Positions 51,397-60,581 are shown, counted from the first letter of the stretch. The stretch: DNA of 64,000 bases from HR10 sp964615335 (GCA_964615335.1 CAZTMT010000011.1:59989-123988), one strand, 5' to 3'. Program-made: numbers and translations. Notes: generated by a model from the sequence alone, not told the origin.

Positions 51397-52461
51397 TCAC
51401 GGCTTGATGAGCATTTTCAGGGCGTGATCGGACCGGGTGGCAAACGTTTTATAGGCTTGGCCAACTTCTTCCAGGGGGAAGGTATGGCTGAGTAAGGAGG
51501 ACGGATCAATCTCCCCCTTTTCAATCAGCTGGGCAGCCCGCCACATTCGCATTTTGGCGTTGGCGAAGCCATTGAGTCGAATGGTGAGATTCTTAAAATA
51601 CATGTCGAACAGGGAAACGCCGAAATCCTGTTCGACATAGACCCCAATCCCAGAAATGGTACCGCCTGGACGGGCGATACTCACCGCTGTCTTGAACGCC
51701 GGTCCCTGACCCGCAACTTCCAAAACGACATCGGCCCCCTTACCTTCTGTTAGCTCGGTGACGCGATCGATGACATTTTCCTTCTCGATATTGACTGTAT
51801 GAGTGGCTCCTAACCTCTTGGCATGGTCCAAACGGTAGTCAATGGCATCAAGAGCAATCAGCTTCGCTGGGGAGAATTTGGAAGCCAGCTGCAAAACGAG
51901 CAGGCCCGTCGGCCCGCATCCTATGACGACCACGTGATCGCCGGGTTGAATCTGCCCCCCTTCAACGGCGAAGATAGCCGCCGGAAGATTGCAGCTGAGG
52001 AATAGCCCCTGCTCATCGCTGATGGAGTCAGGCACAAATTCAAGATGATTATCCGCCAATGGCACGCGCACGTATTCGGCTTGACTGCCGCCTAAATCCC
52101 CAAAGACTACCCCATAACCGAAAATGGCTTTCTGGCTCGTCGAACAATGCGCCGTTTGACCGACCCGACAGAAATCGCAGTACCCGCAACTGACGGAATA
52201 GGGAAAGGTGACACGATCGCCCTTTTTGAACCGCTTCACATCCTTACCTACTTCCTCTACAATGCCAACAATTTCATGTCCGAGCGTCGTGTGACCCTTC
52301 CTGACAATAGCGTCCATCTGCCCGTTATAGATGTAGAGATCCGATCCGCAGATAGAGGTCGTCTTTGTTCGGAGAATCACATCGGTGGGCTCCTGAATCT
52401 TTGGATCCGGAACCTCGCCGCATCGAACATCACCTGCACCATAATAGATCGCTGCTTTCAT
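51397..52461 (-). CDS. Zinc-dependent alcohol/formaldehyde dehydrogenase-like protein
   Basis: The start at 52461 (MKAAIYYGAG) has AAGGAG upstream; the longer open frame reads back through the preceding gene. The 354-residue MDR enzyme has catalytic-zinc residues Cys38, His62 and Glu63, structural Cys92, 95, 98 and 106, and an intact cofactor motif (VIGCGPTGL). The segment TTSICGSDLYIYNG is common in the glutathione-independent formaldehyde dehydrogenase branch. It would oxidise an alcohol or aldehyde hydrate. It sits at the end of the monooxygenase operon. Confidence 0.88.
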   Translation of the reverse strand: MKAAIYYGAGDVRCGEVPDPKIQEPTDVILRTKTTSICGSDLYIYNGQMDAIVRKGHTTLGHEIVGIVEEVGKDVKRFKKGDRVTFPYSVSCGYCDFCRVGQTAHCSTSQKAIFGYGVVFGDLGGSQAEYVRVPLADNHLEFVPDSISDEQGLFLSCNLPAAIFAVEGGQIQPGDHVVVIGCGPTGLLVLQLASKFSPAKLIALDAIDYRLDHAKRLGATHTVNIEKENVIDRVTELTEGKGADVVLEVAGQGPAFKTAVSIARPGGTISGIGVYVEQDFGVSLFDMYFKNLTIRLNGFANAKMRMWRAAQLIEKGEIDPSSLLSHTFPLEEVGQAYKTFATRSDHALKMLIKP

Positions 52462-52534
52462 AACACAGTCTCCTTGTCTGAATTTGTAAGGTAAAAAGAG
52501 TCTAAATCCTGGGCTTTCGATGAAGTCGGGCGGC

Positions 52535-52975
52535 TTACCCAACGTGCGTGCGCTCTTGGGAAAGCACAGCCAATCCGGCCTGGGCGCATGCCACATCTTG
52601 TTCGAGTGTGCCTCCACTCACGCCAATTCCCCCAATAATGTCCCCATCGACCTGTATGGGGAATCCACCCGCGAAGATGACGAGTCGCGGAGTATGTGTA
52701 ATACCGTGAAGGAGAGATGGATCGTCTTTAATTAAGTGGTACCATTCGTGGGTAGGGAGGCCGAAGGCGACGGCTGTATAGGCCTTATTGATGGCAATCT
52801 CAATGCTCAAGATGGGACCACCATCCATACGACTGAAGGCGAGCAAATGTCCCCCTTCATCAACGACCGCGATATTGACAGCAACATTCAATTCTTCTGC
52901 CTTCGCCTCCGCTGCCGCAATCATCCTGTGGGCCAGCTCGGTTGTGATCGATTTCTTCACGCGATATAACTTCAT
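52535..52975 (-). CDS. GlcG/HbpS-like (DUF336) protein, copy 2
   Basis: This protein has 146 residues from the ATG at 52975 (MKLYRVKKSI); an ATG three codons earlier is the alternative, and the AGGG upstream suits either poorly. It shows the DUF336 pattern: VAVNIAVVDEGGHLLAFSRMDGG in two parts, an AFGLPTHEWYHLIK helix, and IIGGIGVSGGTLEQDVACAQAGLA in two parts. It is a diverged paralogue of the gene at 29.4 kb. It follows the XylT-like ferredoxin in the monooxygenase operon; haem or flavin binding is possible. Confidence 0.8.
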   Translation of the reverse strand: MKLYRVKKSITTELAHRMIAAAEAKAEELNVAVNIAVVDEGGHLLAFSRMDGGPILSIEIAINKAYTAVAFGLPTHEWYHLIKDDPSLLHGITHTPRLVIFAGGFPIQVDGDIIGGIGVSGGTLEQDVACAQAGLAVLSQERTHVG

Positions 52976-53055
52976 ACAACACATATCCCTAATGGGGAGT
53001 AAGGTTTGAGCTCACATTGTTTCCAACAGACCGTTTCTACTTCTGCTCACTCTGC

Positions 53056-53370
53056 TTAACGGAAAACAGGCGTCAGTTTTCTCAGCTTGTTCTCTTCTGT
53101 AATCCAGATCTCCAGGTCGCTGCAGGGTAGGGCCTGGCAGGACAAGAAATATCCCTGCACTTTCTCCTCGTCTGTCAGCACGGCCTTGGAACATCGCCCA
53201 TAATTGACCGACCCCGAAGAAAGCCGCATCTTGCACGTTCCACATCCTCCCCCGCGACACCCATAGAAGACTTGAAAGCCATTCCTCAATAGGGCACTCA
53301 ACACCGTTTCGCCCTCTTGACACATGATCTGATAGCCATCGGGGTGGAGCGTGATCTTGTAAGCTCTCAT
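53056..53370 (-). CDS. dmpQ: XylT/DmpQ-like [2Fe-2S] ferredoxin
   Basis: This 104-residue plant-type ferredoxin has cluster ligands Cys38, Cys43, Cys46 and Cys78. The core GCRGGGCGTCKMRLSSG is the mark of XylT/NahT ferredoxins, which re-reduce oxidised iron in catechol 2,3-dioxygenase. The dioxygenase gene is three genes upstream in the same operon, which supports this role. The start overlaps the previous gene by four bases. Confidence 0.88.
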   Translation of the reverse strand: MRAYKITLHPDGYQIMCQEGETVLSALLRNGFQVFYGCRGGGCGTCKMRLSSGSVNYGRCSKAVLTDEEKVQGYFLSCQALPCSDLEIWITEENKLRKLTPVFR

Positions 53371-53690
53371 CCGTCTTCCACCACATCGATTTTGCCCACC
53401 TGCGGACGAGCCTTCCCCGTTGTCAGTTCGATGAAGCGCAACAAGAACCCCAACGTGAGTGGTATTCCCTCATCCGTATAGACCAGACCCTCACCTGCCT
53501 CCGGAACAAAGACTTCAGGCTGTCCTGGTTTAAACCAGACATCACGCCAAACGCCATCTTCAGTTCTAACGGTTTCGACCGGTGTGAAACCTTCGCTTTC
53601 CAGCTCCTCCAAGAGCGATTCGATCTCCGATTGGGTTAGGCTTAAGAACCGGTTGGCCAAGAGAGAATCGAGAAAACGCATAGGGGTCAT
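53367..53690 (-). CDS. Small protein of unknown function between the reductase and ferredoxin
   Basis: From the ATG at 53690 (MTPMRFLDSLL) it has 107 residues; earlier starts would overlap the reductase gene by up to 17 bases. It begins with a helical acidic segment (LTQSEIESLLEELESEGF) and continues with WFKPGQPEVFVPEAGEG and LTLGFLLRFIELTTGKAR. I do not recognise a family. It is not like DmpK, the small phenol-hydroxylase assembly protein that is otherwise missing. It is coupled to the ferredoxin by a four-base overlap. A component accessory role is possible. Confidence 0.65.
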   Translation of the reverse strand: MTPMRFLDSLLANRFLSLTQSEIESLLEELESEGFTPVETVRTEDGVWRDVWFKPGQPEVFVPEAGEGLVYTDEGIPLTLGFLLRFIELTTGKARPQVGKIDVVEDG

Positions 53691-53703
53691 GATCTCAGTG
53701 TGT

Positions 53704-54723
53704 CTACCCACCAAATTCATCGTAGTGGATATTATCGGTTCGGATTCTCTTTTTGATGAGAATGCGGAGCGCCGCCTTAATCATGGGGGTGGGACCGGCC
53801 ATGTACACCTTCAAATCACTGCCGTCTTGAATATCTTTCGCCGCCACGTCAGTCACAAACCCCACTTCGCCTTTCCACTCCTTCAGGTCATCCTCGGTTG
53901 GATGCGAGATAGCAGGGACGAATTTAAAATGAGGATACCTTTGCTCCCATTGCTCTATAGAGGCGGAATAGAAGATATCCCTCCGTGTTCGCCCACCATA
54001 ATAAACATGGATCTTTCGATCTCTATCTAGTTCGAAAGCCCGCTTAACAATGGACAGAATAGGTGAGATCCCTGATCCCCCGGCAATGCAAAAGATGTCC
54101 CGATCATCGTTTTCACGCAGATAAGCGAATCCATAAGGTCCCTCAATTTGGAAGCGCTCACCAATCTGCGCCTTCTCAAAAAGATAGGTCGTGGCCAATC
54201 CATTGGGAACTCTTTTGATCACGAATTCAAATCGGTCATCTTCTGAAGGGCTATTCGACATCGAATAGGCCCGCTTCTGATCCGTCCCCGGCACCGTGAG
54301 AAGGGCATATTGGCCAGCTTTGAATTGCGCTCGTTTATCGTTCAAGATAGCAAACTTGAATATACTCATATCATGAGTGAGCGGTTCGACCGCCACGAGT
54401 TCGGCAACGTACTCGCGAACAGGCAAGAGCTCCCCCCGAACTAGAGGGAGCTCTTCGAGCTCCACCACACAGTCGCTCTGAGGGACGGCCTGACAACATA
54501 AGATGTAGCCTTGCTCCCTTTCGCTCTCCATGAGGGCGAATGGCGAATAGAAACGCATATATACATCACCTTCCAGAAGGAACCCCTTGCACGACGAACA
54601 CAATCCGGAATTACACGAGTAGGGGAGCCGGATGCCTGCTTTAAGTCCAGCCCGCAGAATGGTCTCTCCCTCTTGACAGACGAACTGCTTACCGCTCGGT
54701 TCGATTCGGATTCGGTAGGACAT
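53704..54723 (-). CDS. dmpP: Monooxygenase reductase: [2Fe-2S] plus FAD/NAD(P)H domains (DmpP/TmoF-like)
   Basis: This 339-residue protein has an N-terminal ferredoxin domain with Cys37, Cys42, Cys45 and Cys76 or 77. The FAD motif RAYSMSNSPSE and the NAD(P)-binding GGSGISP follow. The YMAGPTPMI segment and a C-terminal IHYDEF resemble TmoF. The N-terminal SYRIRIEPSGKQF and SPFALME resemble DmpP. It is the only such reductase in a cluster with two diiron hydroxylases, so it may serve both. No clear ribosome site is visible before the ATG. Confidence 0.87.
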   Translation of the reverse strand: MSYRIRIEPSGKQFVCQEGETILRAGLKAGIRLPYSCNSGLCSSCKGFLLEGDVYMRFYSPFALMESEREQGYILCCQAVPQSDCVVELEELPLVRGELLPVREYVAELVAVEPLTHDMSIFKFAILNDKRAQFKAGQYALLTVPGTDQKRAYSMSNSPSEDDRFEFVIKRVPNGLATTYLFEKAQIGERFQIEGPYGFAYLRENDDRDIFCIAGGSGISPILSIVKRAFELDRDRKIHVYYGGRTRRDIFYSASIEQWEQRYPHFKFVPAISHPTEDDLKEWKGEVGFVTDVAAKDIQDGSDLKVYMAGPTPMIKAALRILIKKRIRTDNIHYDEFGG

Positions 54724-54756
54724 AAGAGACTGTTGGCGCGCCAGAAATCCCAGGGT

Positions 54757-55671
54757 TCATGTATATACGGTGAGGAATGTGCTGATAAGCTCTCTCTCGT
54801 AATAGAACACCCCGGTTCCCATCTGGTCTTCCGTCCACTTAATCGGCCGGGCATCAGGATCCATTTGATAAGCCGTGTAACCTCCGAATGTCTCCAATCG
54901 GTTGCCGGAAGGATCGAAGAAGTAGATCGTCGTTCCCCGCGTGATGCCGTGTCGACCTGGTCCATAGTCGATCTTAGCCTTGTTCATGGACAGTATATCA
55001 GCCGCTCGGAAGATAGCCTCCGGCGTTTCGATCTGATAAGCGACATGGTGTACACCTCCCGCGCGACCGGGAATGATCGCGAGGTCATGGGGCAAGGGTC
55101 GCTGCCAGAGCCAAGCAGCAATGGGAACACCATCTTTATTGACAACATACTCGCTGGCTCGAAACTCCAATACCTCCTCGAAGAATCTGATGGCCTTGGT
55201 CGAATCGGGCGCTGTCAGCAGCGTGTGATCCATCCGGGGGGGCGCAATACCTTTCAACCCCTGGGGCCATGGATCCGGATTCACCTCGGGCAACATGTTT
55301 CCGGTATACTCCATTTCATAGTAGAGCTCAACGGTGTGCCCCGATGGTGCTTCGAACCTCAAAGCGCGGCCTCGCTTATAGTCTTCAGGAACGACATCAA
55401 ACTTCACGCCAAATTCCCTCAATCGATTTTCGTAGTAGTCCAGATCCTCAGGATCTACGGCCCTGAAAGCAAGTCGCGCCATTCCCGCCCTATCTGACTC
55501 CGTGAGTATGAGAGAATAGGCGTGCTTCTCATCCCACCCTTTAAGGTAGGCCGTCCTCCCCTGAACGGACTCCAACCGCAAGCCAACCACATTGGTGTAG
55601 AAATCGAGATCGCGATCGAGATCCAGACTTCTCAGTTCAACGTAACCTAATCTCGCTAACCTATAAGGCAT
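54757..55671 (-). CDS. dmpB: Catechol 2,3-dioxygenase (type I extradiol)
   Basis: This 304-residue enzyme has the two-domain vicinal-oxygen-chelate architecture. The Fe(II) ligands are His149 (RMDHTLL), His209 (GVHHVAYQ) and Glu260 (NRLETFG). Second-sphere His241 and Tyr250 (HGITRGTTIYFFDPSG) match XylE. It cleaves catechol to 2-hydroxymuconic semialdehyde, the substrate for the operon at 45.4-48.7 kb. Unusually, it sits between the phenol-hydroxylase gamma-type subunit and the reductase. AAAAGGAGG precedes the ATG. Confidence 0.95.
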   Translation of the reverse strand: MPYRLARLGYVELRSLDLDRDLDFYTNVVGLRLESVQGRTAYLKGWDEKHAYSLILTESDRAGMARLAFRAVDPEDLDYYENRLREFGVKFDVVPEDYKRGRALRFEAPSGHTVELYYEMEYTGNMLPEVNPDPWPQGLKGIAPPRMDHTLLTAPDSTKAIRFFEEVLEFRASEYVVNKDGVPIAAWLWQRPLPHDLAIIPGRAGGVHHVAYQIETPEAIFRAADILSMNKAKIDYGPGRHGITRGTTIYFFDPSGNRLETFGGYTAYQMDPDARPIKWTEDQMGTGVFYYERELISTFLTVYT

Positions 55672-55705
55672 AGTAACCTCCTTTTATTGAAGGGATTCTC
55701 CGAAC

Positions 55706-56098
55706 CTATGAAATCGGCTCGAATTTGATAAACGCTTTGTGTGTGATCCCTAGCTCTTTCAGCGTCTTCTCCGAACTTGGCTCAAACGGTATCCCATAAT
55801 CCGGATCCAGCACCTCATGCGCATTCTCACGCGTGACAAGGAACCAGCGCCAAGGTTTCTCTTTCACCTGCTTGAAATCCGGATCAGCACTATAGAACTG
55901 CTCGATCACTTTCACAAACTCGTCCCATCTCATATCCGGATTCACCCGGAAGGCAGCCGGAGCACAGAAAAATGGATTCCAGAGCCAGTGGGTGTAAACG
56001 AGGATATCGGGGCTATACACTGTCTCGCCTTCCCGATGAGGGAAGTTGCAAACCCCACCATAGCGACCTCTTCCATCGTGGCAAATTCTCATCTTCAT
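55706..56098 (-). CDS. dmpO: Phenol hydroxylase P4-type subunit (DmpO-like)
   Basis: This protein has up to 130 residues; the ATG at 56092 is better spaced from the GGAGGAG site and may be the true start. The segment WNPFFCAPAAFRVNPDM corresponds to the FCAPFAF..PPDM mark of the phenol hydroxylase gamma subunit, and LKELGITHKAFIKF to its C-terminal part. The N-terminus (ICHDGRGRYGGVCNF) differs from classic DmpO. It is an auxiliary subunit of the hydroxylase. Confidence 0.82.
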   Translation of the reverse strand: MKMRICHDGRGRYGGVCNFPHREGETVYSPDILVYTHWLWNPFFCAPAAFRVNPDMRWDEFVKVIEQFYSADPDFKQVKEKPWRWFLVTRENAHEVLDPDYGIPFEPSSEKTLKELGITHKAFIKFEPIS

Positions 56099-56195
56099 TC
56101 TCCTCCAAGATACTTATCACGGGAAGCCCCCGTCCCTCTGATGGATGATCTCATCAAGGGCACAGGCAACCCCCCATAAAGAAAGACAAGGTGGT

Positions 56196-57707
56196 TCAGG
56201 CCGTGGCCCTCACCTCCTCTTTATGCCATTCGGTCCAATTCCGGTAATCCTCCGACTCGTAGTAATCCATGTTATCACCCTCGAACCCATACCAGGCGAG
56301 GACATCGGGGACGGTAGGACCACCACAACGTCCCGCATAAATCTCATGGACCGGCATCCAGGATTGAATGTACTTCTCCGGTTCGCGATCGAAGATCCAC
56401 TTACAGAAATCGGAGCAGAAGTGATAGATCTCACCGCGATAGACGCTGTGGCGCAACACAAATCGCTGAGGCGCATCCGGGTTAACGAACAGAACCGGGA
56501 ATTGACAGACGTTGCATAACTGTGGCAGACCGGGATAGTAGAACCGAACGCCCTCTTTCTCTTTTAGTTCGCGGACCTTCTCCCACCGAGGCCGATAGAA
56601 CTGAGGGAAGGTATTGGGGTATTTCTCGCACAACCAATCGAGATGTTCCTCATCCGGAATCCAGGTGTGAAAGGCGGCTGCATGGGTGAAGCTGAACAGG
56701 ACCCAGTACACATCGTGAACGGCCGTGGAAATCTCTTTCAGCCCGTATTCGGCCGATTTCAGCGGCTTCACGCCATAGGGTTCCAGGTCTTTAAGGAGCC
56801 CATTGACGACCTGCTCGGCGAAGTACAGCTCTAAAGCCTCCTTCCACGACATGAGTTTCCGAGGCAGGAAGTAATCCATCAACACACCTGCCAGCAGCGT
56901 GACGCGGTACCCTCGCCACATCCACTTCTCCAACCACTCCTGAACGATCGGCAGGTTATCTTCGTGCTGTTCTAACACAAACCGGATGAAGGATGCTCCT
57001 AACGTCATGTGTCGCGCTTCATCGGATTGTGCTGAGAAGCCAAAGTTGACCGTGGGTTGATCATTGTTATATCCGGCGCCAGACATAAAGGGGACAAAGA
57101 GCAGGTTAGTGAGCGCATATTCGAATGAGAAAGAGATGGCTGTCATATACTCGAATGGTCCACCGGTGTGAGCGTCATCGAAATAAGACTTTGGTACGGA
57201 GAGATACCAAACCCGATCGTGCATGCGTCGGATCGAGTGCAGGCCATGGAAATATTTGTTGTACAGAGCAGCCGTGTGAAGCTGCGTCTGTGTATGTCGG
57301 AGCTCATCTGCTGACTGACAAAAGGCAGAAAATCCGATCCTAGATGAAGGGAAAGCCCGGCTGACGAAAGCATGTCCGCGGTGGGCCATGTACTCAAGCG
57401 GCGTCACACCAGTGAAAAAAAGTTTGATGGCATTGACATACCGTCCATCGCTCAGATTGAGAAACGCTTGGGTCTGGGCGAAGGAGTCCAGCACCGAGTA
57501 GAAGATCTTGTCTTTCTCCGCTTGAAGCTTCACATAGGCATCGTGAGTCATCCGGAACGGGTCTTCCCACTTGCTCCAATCCCTGATCTTGATGCCCTCA
57601 TATTCATGATAAGGGAAAGCCTTCGCTTTATCCACATAGCTGGGCTCCCACTCAAGATCGTAGGTGGAAGCCTGATAAAGCTCAGTGAGACCGAGTCTCT
57701 TCTTCAT
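56196..57707 (-). CDS. dmpN: Phenol hydroxylase-type diiron alpha subunit (DmpN-like)
   Basis: The start at 57707 (MKKRLGLTEL) has AGGGAGGTG upstream and overlaps the preceding effector gene by four bases. The 503-residue protein has the complete diiron set: Glu105, Glu135-xx-His138 (DELRH), Glu196 and Glu230-xx-His233 (DEARH). KIRDWSKWEDPFRMT, VWYLSVPKSYFDDA and FGFSAQSDEARHMTLG are close to DmpN. A C-terminal pair LCNVCQ and FCSDFC suggests a zinc site as in the family. It hydroxylates phenols to catechols, and perhaps arenes to phenols. Confidence 0.94.
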   Translation of the reverse strand: MKKRLGLTELYQASTYDLEWEPSYVDKAKAFPYHEYEGIKIRDWSKWEDPFRMTHDAYVKLQAEKDKIFYSVLDSFAQTQAFLNLSDGRYVNAIKLFFTGVTPLEYMAHRGHAFVSRAFPSSRIGFSAFCQSADELRHTQTQLHTAALYNKYFHGLHSIRRMHDRVWYLSVPKSYFDDAHTGGPFEYMTAISFSFEYALTNLLFVPFMSGAGYNNDQPTVNFGFSAQSDEARHMTLGASFIRFVLEQHEDNLPIVQEWLEKWMWRGYRVTLLAGVLMDYFLPRKLMSWKEALELYFAEQVVNGLLKDLEPYGVKPLKSAEYGLKEISTAVHDVYWVLFSFTHAAAFHTWIPDEEHLDWLCEKYPNTFPQFYRPRWEKVRELKEKEGVRFYYPGLPQLCNVCQFPVLFVNPDAPQRFVLRHSVYRGEIYHFCSDFCKWIFDREPEKYIQSWMPVHEIYAGRCGGPTVPDVLAWYGFEGDNMDYYESEDYRNWTEWHKEEVRATA

Positions 57708-58006
57708 AGGGCACCTCCCTTCTGCAATCTCTGCCAAGAGATGACAATCTGATCATCGTCCCATTTCACGATATCCCCAAAATAGGAGACAATGGAGAGG
57801 TTGAATTCCTCTGTACTCCAAGTGCTTTTCAGATGCTTCTCCACTGCCTCCCGATCAATAACCATTTTATTGGGAGACTTGATCTTCAACAGGCCAGGGA
57901 GCCGCATGATCTCACAATCTGGATTCACCTCAGCGATAGCCGCCGCGATGGCTTCTCCGACCCAATCATCCTTCATATCCACGCCAACCATAATCTTCTC
58001 ACTCAT
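57704..58006 (-). CDS. dmpM: Phenol hydroxylase effector protein (DmpM-like)
   Basis: This 100-residue coupling protein has an MVGVDMKDDWVGEAIAAAI start and a central VNPDCEIMRLPGLLKI segment typical of the MmoB/DmpM family. It binds no cofactor and tunes the diiron site. ACAGGAGGTG precedes the ATG. It lies between the beta and alpha subunit genes, the usual L-M-N order. Confidence 0.9.
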   Translation of the reverse strand: MSEKIMVGVDMKDDWVGEAIAAAIAEVNPDCEIMRLPGLLKIKSPNKMVIDREAVEKHLKSTWSTEEFNLSIVSYFGDIVKWDDDQIVISWQRLQKGGAL

Positions 58007-58025
58007 CTTGCACCTCCTGTAAGGA

Positions 58026-59030
58026 TCAGGCGGCGAGTCCTAAGTTGTTGAGGAATTGGCTACACTCGCACTGACCTTGACCACCAACTTTCTCGACAAT
58101 CAACGCCAACCCTCGAAATGCCTCATCGACCAAAGGCTGCCACTTTGCTGTCCAAGCTGACAGTAACGCCTTGTTCTCACCGCCATATGTTTCATCCTCT
58201 TCAAAGGTCTTGAACAACACCTCACTAAATTCCCGCTTTTCCCTATACCATTCATAGAAATGCCGGTTCAAAAGCGAGAGACCAGTCGCACCTTTTTTCA
58301 AATAGAAAGCATCAAGTCCTCCTCCAAACAGTAACGGGTATACAACAGCATCCAGCAACGCTAGCCCAAAAACGGCCTCCGCCCAATCTTCCCCCGTGGT
58401 AACCCAGAGATGTTCGATGGCCTTACGCATCGGCTGTAAAGGTGCATCTTCGACCCACCGTCGTCGACTTGTGGAGAGGAAATCGATGTTTTGGCCTTTC
58501 TTCCACCTCAATAAAACCTTCCCTAACGTTTGCGCATTACCATATCGGTCGAACGCTTCAAAGCCCAATCTCGACTCGATGGCCGTGCCGTAAGAAAATC
58601 GAGTAGCATGAGCCAAAACGATAGAAGCTCCCCATTCGTAATGCCGGAGTTGAGGAAGATAAGACGCCACTGTATCCCTCACCTCGCTATCGTCCAGCCT
58701 GAACAGATCCTTCTCCTCAGCGAACTCCAGATTCTTTTCTAACAGCTCGTAACCTTTGGCTCGGGCTTGGCAGTAGGTGAAGTAATAGTATTGCCTCGGA
58801 TCAGCGAACTTGTAGTAGGCAGCGTAATCTCTCATCCGGAGCTTGGTATACGCTGGATCGAAGATCTCCCTGTCGGGAGCGAAAGCAGGCCGATAGTGGA
58901 AGTTTTCTTTCTGCTGAAAGAAGAGCACAGCTTCCTCGTACCGGCTCGGAGGTCGTTTTAAGGCTTCTTCGATTTCTCTGAAAGCCAGTCTCTGAGGAGG
59001 GATAGTCTTCATCTTGATTTCGTAGGCCAT
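58026..59030 (-). CDS. dmpL: Phenol hydroxylase beta subunit (DmpL-like)
   Basis: The start at 59030 (MAYEIKMKTI) has AGGAGGTAG upstream; the longer frame would run into tmoE. The 334-residue protein has the ferritin-like beta-subunit fold without metal ligands. The segments AFREIEEALKRPPSRYEEAV and YAAYYKFADPRQYYYFTYCQA, each in parts, are typical of the DmpL/TomA1 family. It pairs with the DmpN-like alpha subunit. The gene adjoins tmoE with 74 bases between. Confidence 0.9.
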   Translation of the reverse strand: MAYEIKMKTIPPQRLAFREIEEALKRPPSRYEEAVLFFQQKENFHYRPAFAPDREIFDPAYTKLRMRDYAAYYKFADPRQYYYFTYCQARAKGYELLEKNLEFAEEKDLFRLDDSEVRDTVASYLPQLRHYEWGASIVLAHATRFSYGTAIESRLGFEAFDRYGNAQTLGKVLLRWKKGQNIDFLSTSRRRWVEDAPLQPMRKAIEHLWVTTGEDWAEAVFGLALLDAVVYPLLFGGGLDAFYLKKGATGLSLLNRHFYEWYREKREFSEVLFKTFEEDETYGGENKALLSAWTAKWQPLVDEAFRGLALIVEKVGGQGQCECSQFLNNLGLAA

Positions 59031-59104
59031 AACCCTACCTCCTAGCAGAAACCACCCGCCGGAGCAGGCAGTGTGATTTGACGGCCCCTGACGGCGCGTC
59101 AATA

Positions 59105-60130
59105 TCAAACACAGGACGGCTTCAATCCAGCCATCCGTAAGAATTCAGATAAGGATTGTCGAAGCGAGGTCAAGACTTCCTGAAATTTTAACCTGTTGAT
59201 GCGCTTATGCTCGAACACCGGCTTGAAGGCTTCCACCGCTCGCCAAGCTAGAGGGAACCACTTGTCCACATGCCTCTCCAGCAATGGCTTGTTATCGGCA
59301 TTCCGCTCAATAGCAAACTGAACCAAAGCCGTCACCCACCGTCGATGTCGCAAAGTATCCAGATAGAAATTCCGATGCATGTCCAGCAGCAGATGGTCTT
59401 CATTAGCCAATGCCAACTCGGCAAAATGGGTAAGGAAAAGTTCATCGATGAGAGGCTTGAGCACGAGGTTCAATACGGTGAAACTTTCGCCCCAGTCGTA
59501 AGCGATTAATCCCCGCTCCACAACCTCCCGCATGGGCTGAAAGACGGGATCCTCCTCCCATGTCTTTTGATCCTCCTTGCCAAACCCCTCATGGGGATAA
59601 CTGACATCCAGCATTTTCACCCGATAGGCCACTCGCTGCAAGATGCGCAAATTATCCATCCCCTCGAAGGCATGGCAGTTAGAGATGGAGCTGGCCGGCG
59701 CCAACTGCATAAGATACATGGCCATCATCTGAAGCCCGTGATACGGATAGCGGAATGGACCGTAATAGGTCTTCAGAACAGAGAGCCAATTCCGATCTAG
59801 CCTCCGATCATAGTCGTCTATCTCGGCCTGCTGGAGTAACTGATCAATATAGCTCTCTGCGTCATCCTGCATAATGTTATATCGCCAATAGGTGATTTCA
59901 TCCGGATCGCGGAAATCATCCCAATCACTCACCCGGAAGGGAGAATCTTCCCGGTACCTCTTATACCACTGCACAACAGGAGCATTAGGGTCCAGCTCAA
60001 ACCGAGGGGTTTCACCGTGACCTCTAAAGTGGTAGTGGAGCTTATAGGTCACAATATCATATTCCTTCGGTCGTTTGGCCTTCAGCTTCTCCTGTAAGAG
60101 TGGCCAACTTCTGTAGATCGCTTTCGCCAT
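59105..60130 (-). CDS. tmoE: Toluene monooxygenase beta subunit (TmoE-like)
   Basis: This 341-residue protein has a TmoE/TouE-type beginning (RPKEYDIVTYKLHYHFRG) and then SPFRVSDWDDFRDPDEITYWRYN, in two parts, a segment I recognise from toluene monooxygenase beta subunits. It lacks diiron ligands and supports the alpha subunit. GAGGGGAGG precedes the ATG. Between tmoD and tmoE lie 110 bases that hold a possible coding remnant (see findings). Confidence 0.9.
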   Translation of the reverse strand: MAKAIYRSWPLLQEKLKAKRPKEYDIVTYKLHYHFRGHGETPRFELDPNAPVVQWYKRYREDSPFRVSDWDDFRDPDEITYWRYNIMQDDAESYIDQLLQQAEIDDYDRRLDRNWLSVLKTYYGPFRYPYHGLQMMAMYLMQLAPASSISNCHAFEGMDNLRILQRVAYRVKMLDVSYPHEGFGKEDQKTWEEDPVFQPMREVVERGLIAYDWGESFTVLNLVLKPLIDELFLTHFAELALANEDHLLLDMHRNFYLDTLRHRRWVTALVQFAIERNADNKPLLERHVDKWFPLAWRAVEAFKPVFEHKRINRLKFQEVLTSLRQSLSEFLRMAGLKPSCV

Positions 60131-60240
60131 GATATAACCTCCCCTCGAAAATTTAAGTTAAGATCAATACCATCACATCGCCTTCGTAGACGTCGGCGAG
60201 TTCGCTGAAGTCGCCGTCGGGTGATCAGTCAGAGACCTTC

Positions 60241-60558
60241 TCATAATGATTCGTAATACCACTCGATCTTGTCCGAGGCAGTTCGAATCCGACCGGCAAA
60301 GGCCGAGAGATTGACTTCGACCTCTCCAGGAAATCGCACCGCTCTCCCCAACGCCTCCTCCAGGGACTCCTTGCGTAGCTCAAGATGTTTTTCGCCAAGT
60401 ATACGAACGTATGACCCCCTGTGGAAGATCTTGATCTCTTTGTTTGGGTTATCCACCTTGAGAGCCTCAATGACGGCGTCAGCAAACTCGCCTGCTTGAA
60501 TAACAGGACCAACCCAACGCTGCTGTAGGAGCACTTCTATATCACTTTTGGTCGTCAT
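60241..60558 (-). CDS. tmoD: Toluene monooxygenase effector protein (TmoD-like)
   Basis: The start at 60558 (MTTKSDIEVL) has GGGGAGGGGG upstream; the longer frame overlaps tmoC. The 105-residue protein has WVGPVIQAGEFADAVIEAL, VRILGEKHLELRKE and the ending KIEWYYESL, close to T4moD. It controls the diiron active site and coupling. It lies just downstream of the Rieske ferredoxin gene. Confidence 0.9.
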   Translation of the reverse strand: MTTKSDIEVLLQQRWVGPVIQAGEFADAVIEALKVDNPNKEIKIFHRGSYVRILGEKHLELRKESLEEALGRAVRFPGEVEVNLSAFAGRIRTASDKIEWYYESL

Positions 60559-60581
60559 ACGGAATCCCCCTCCCCAGTGTG

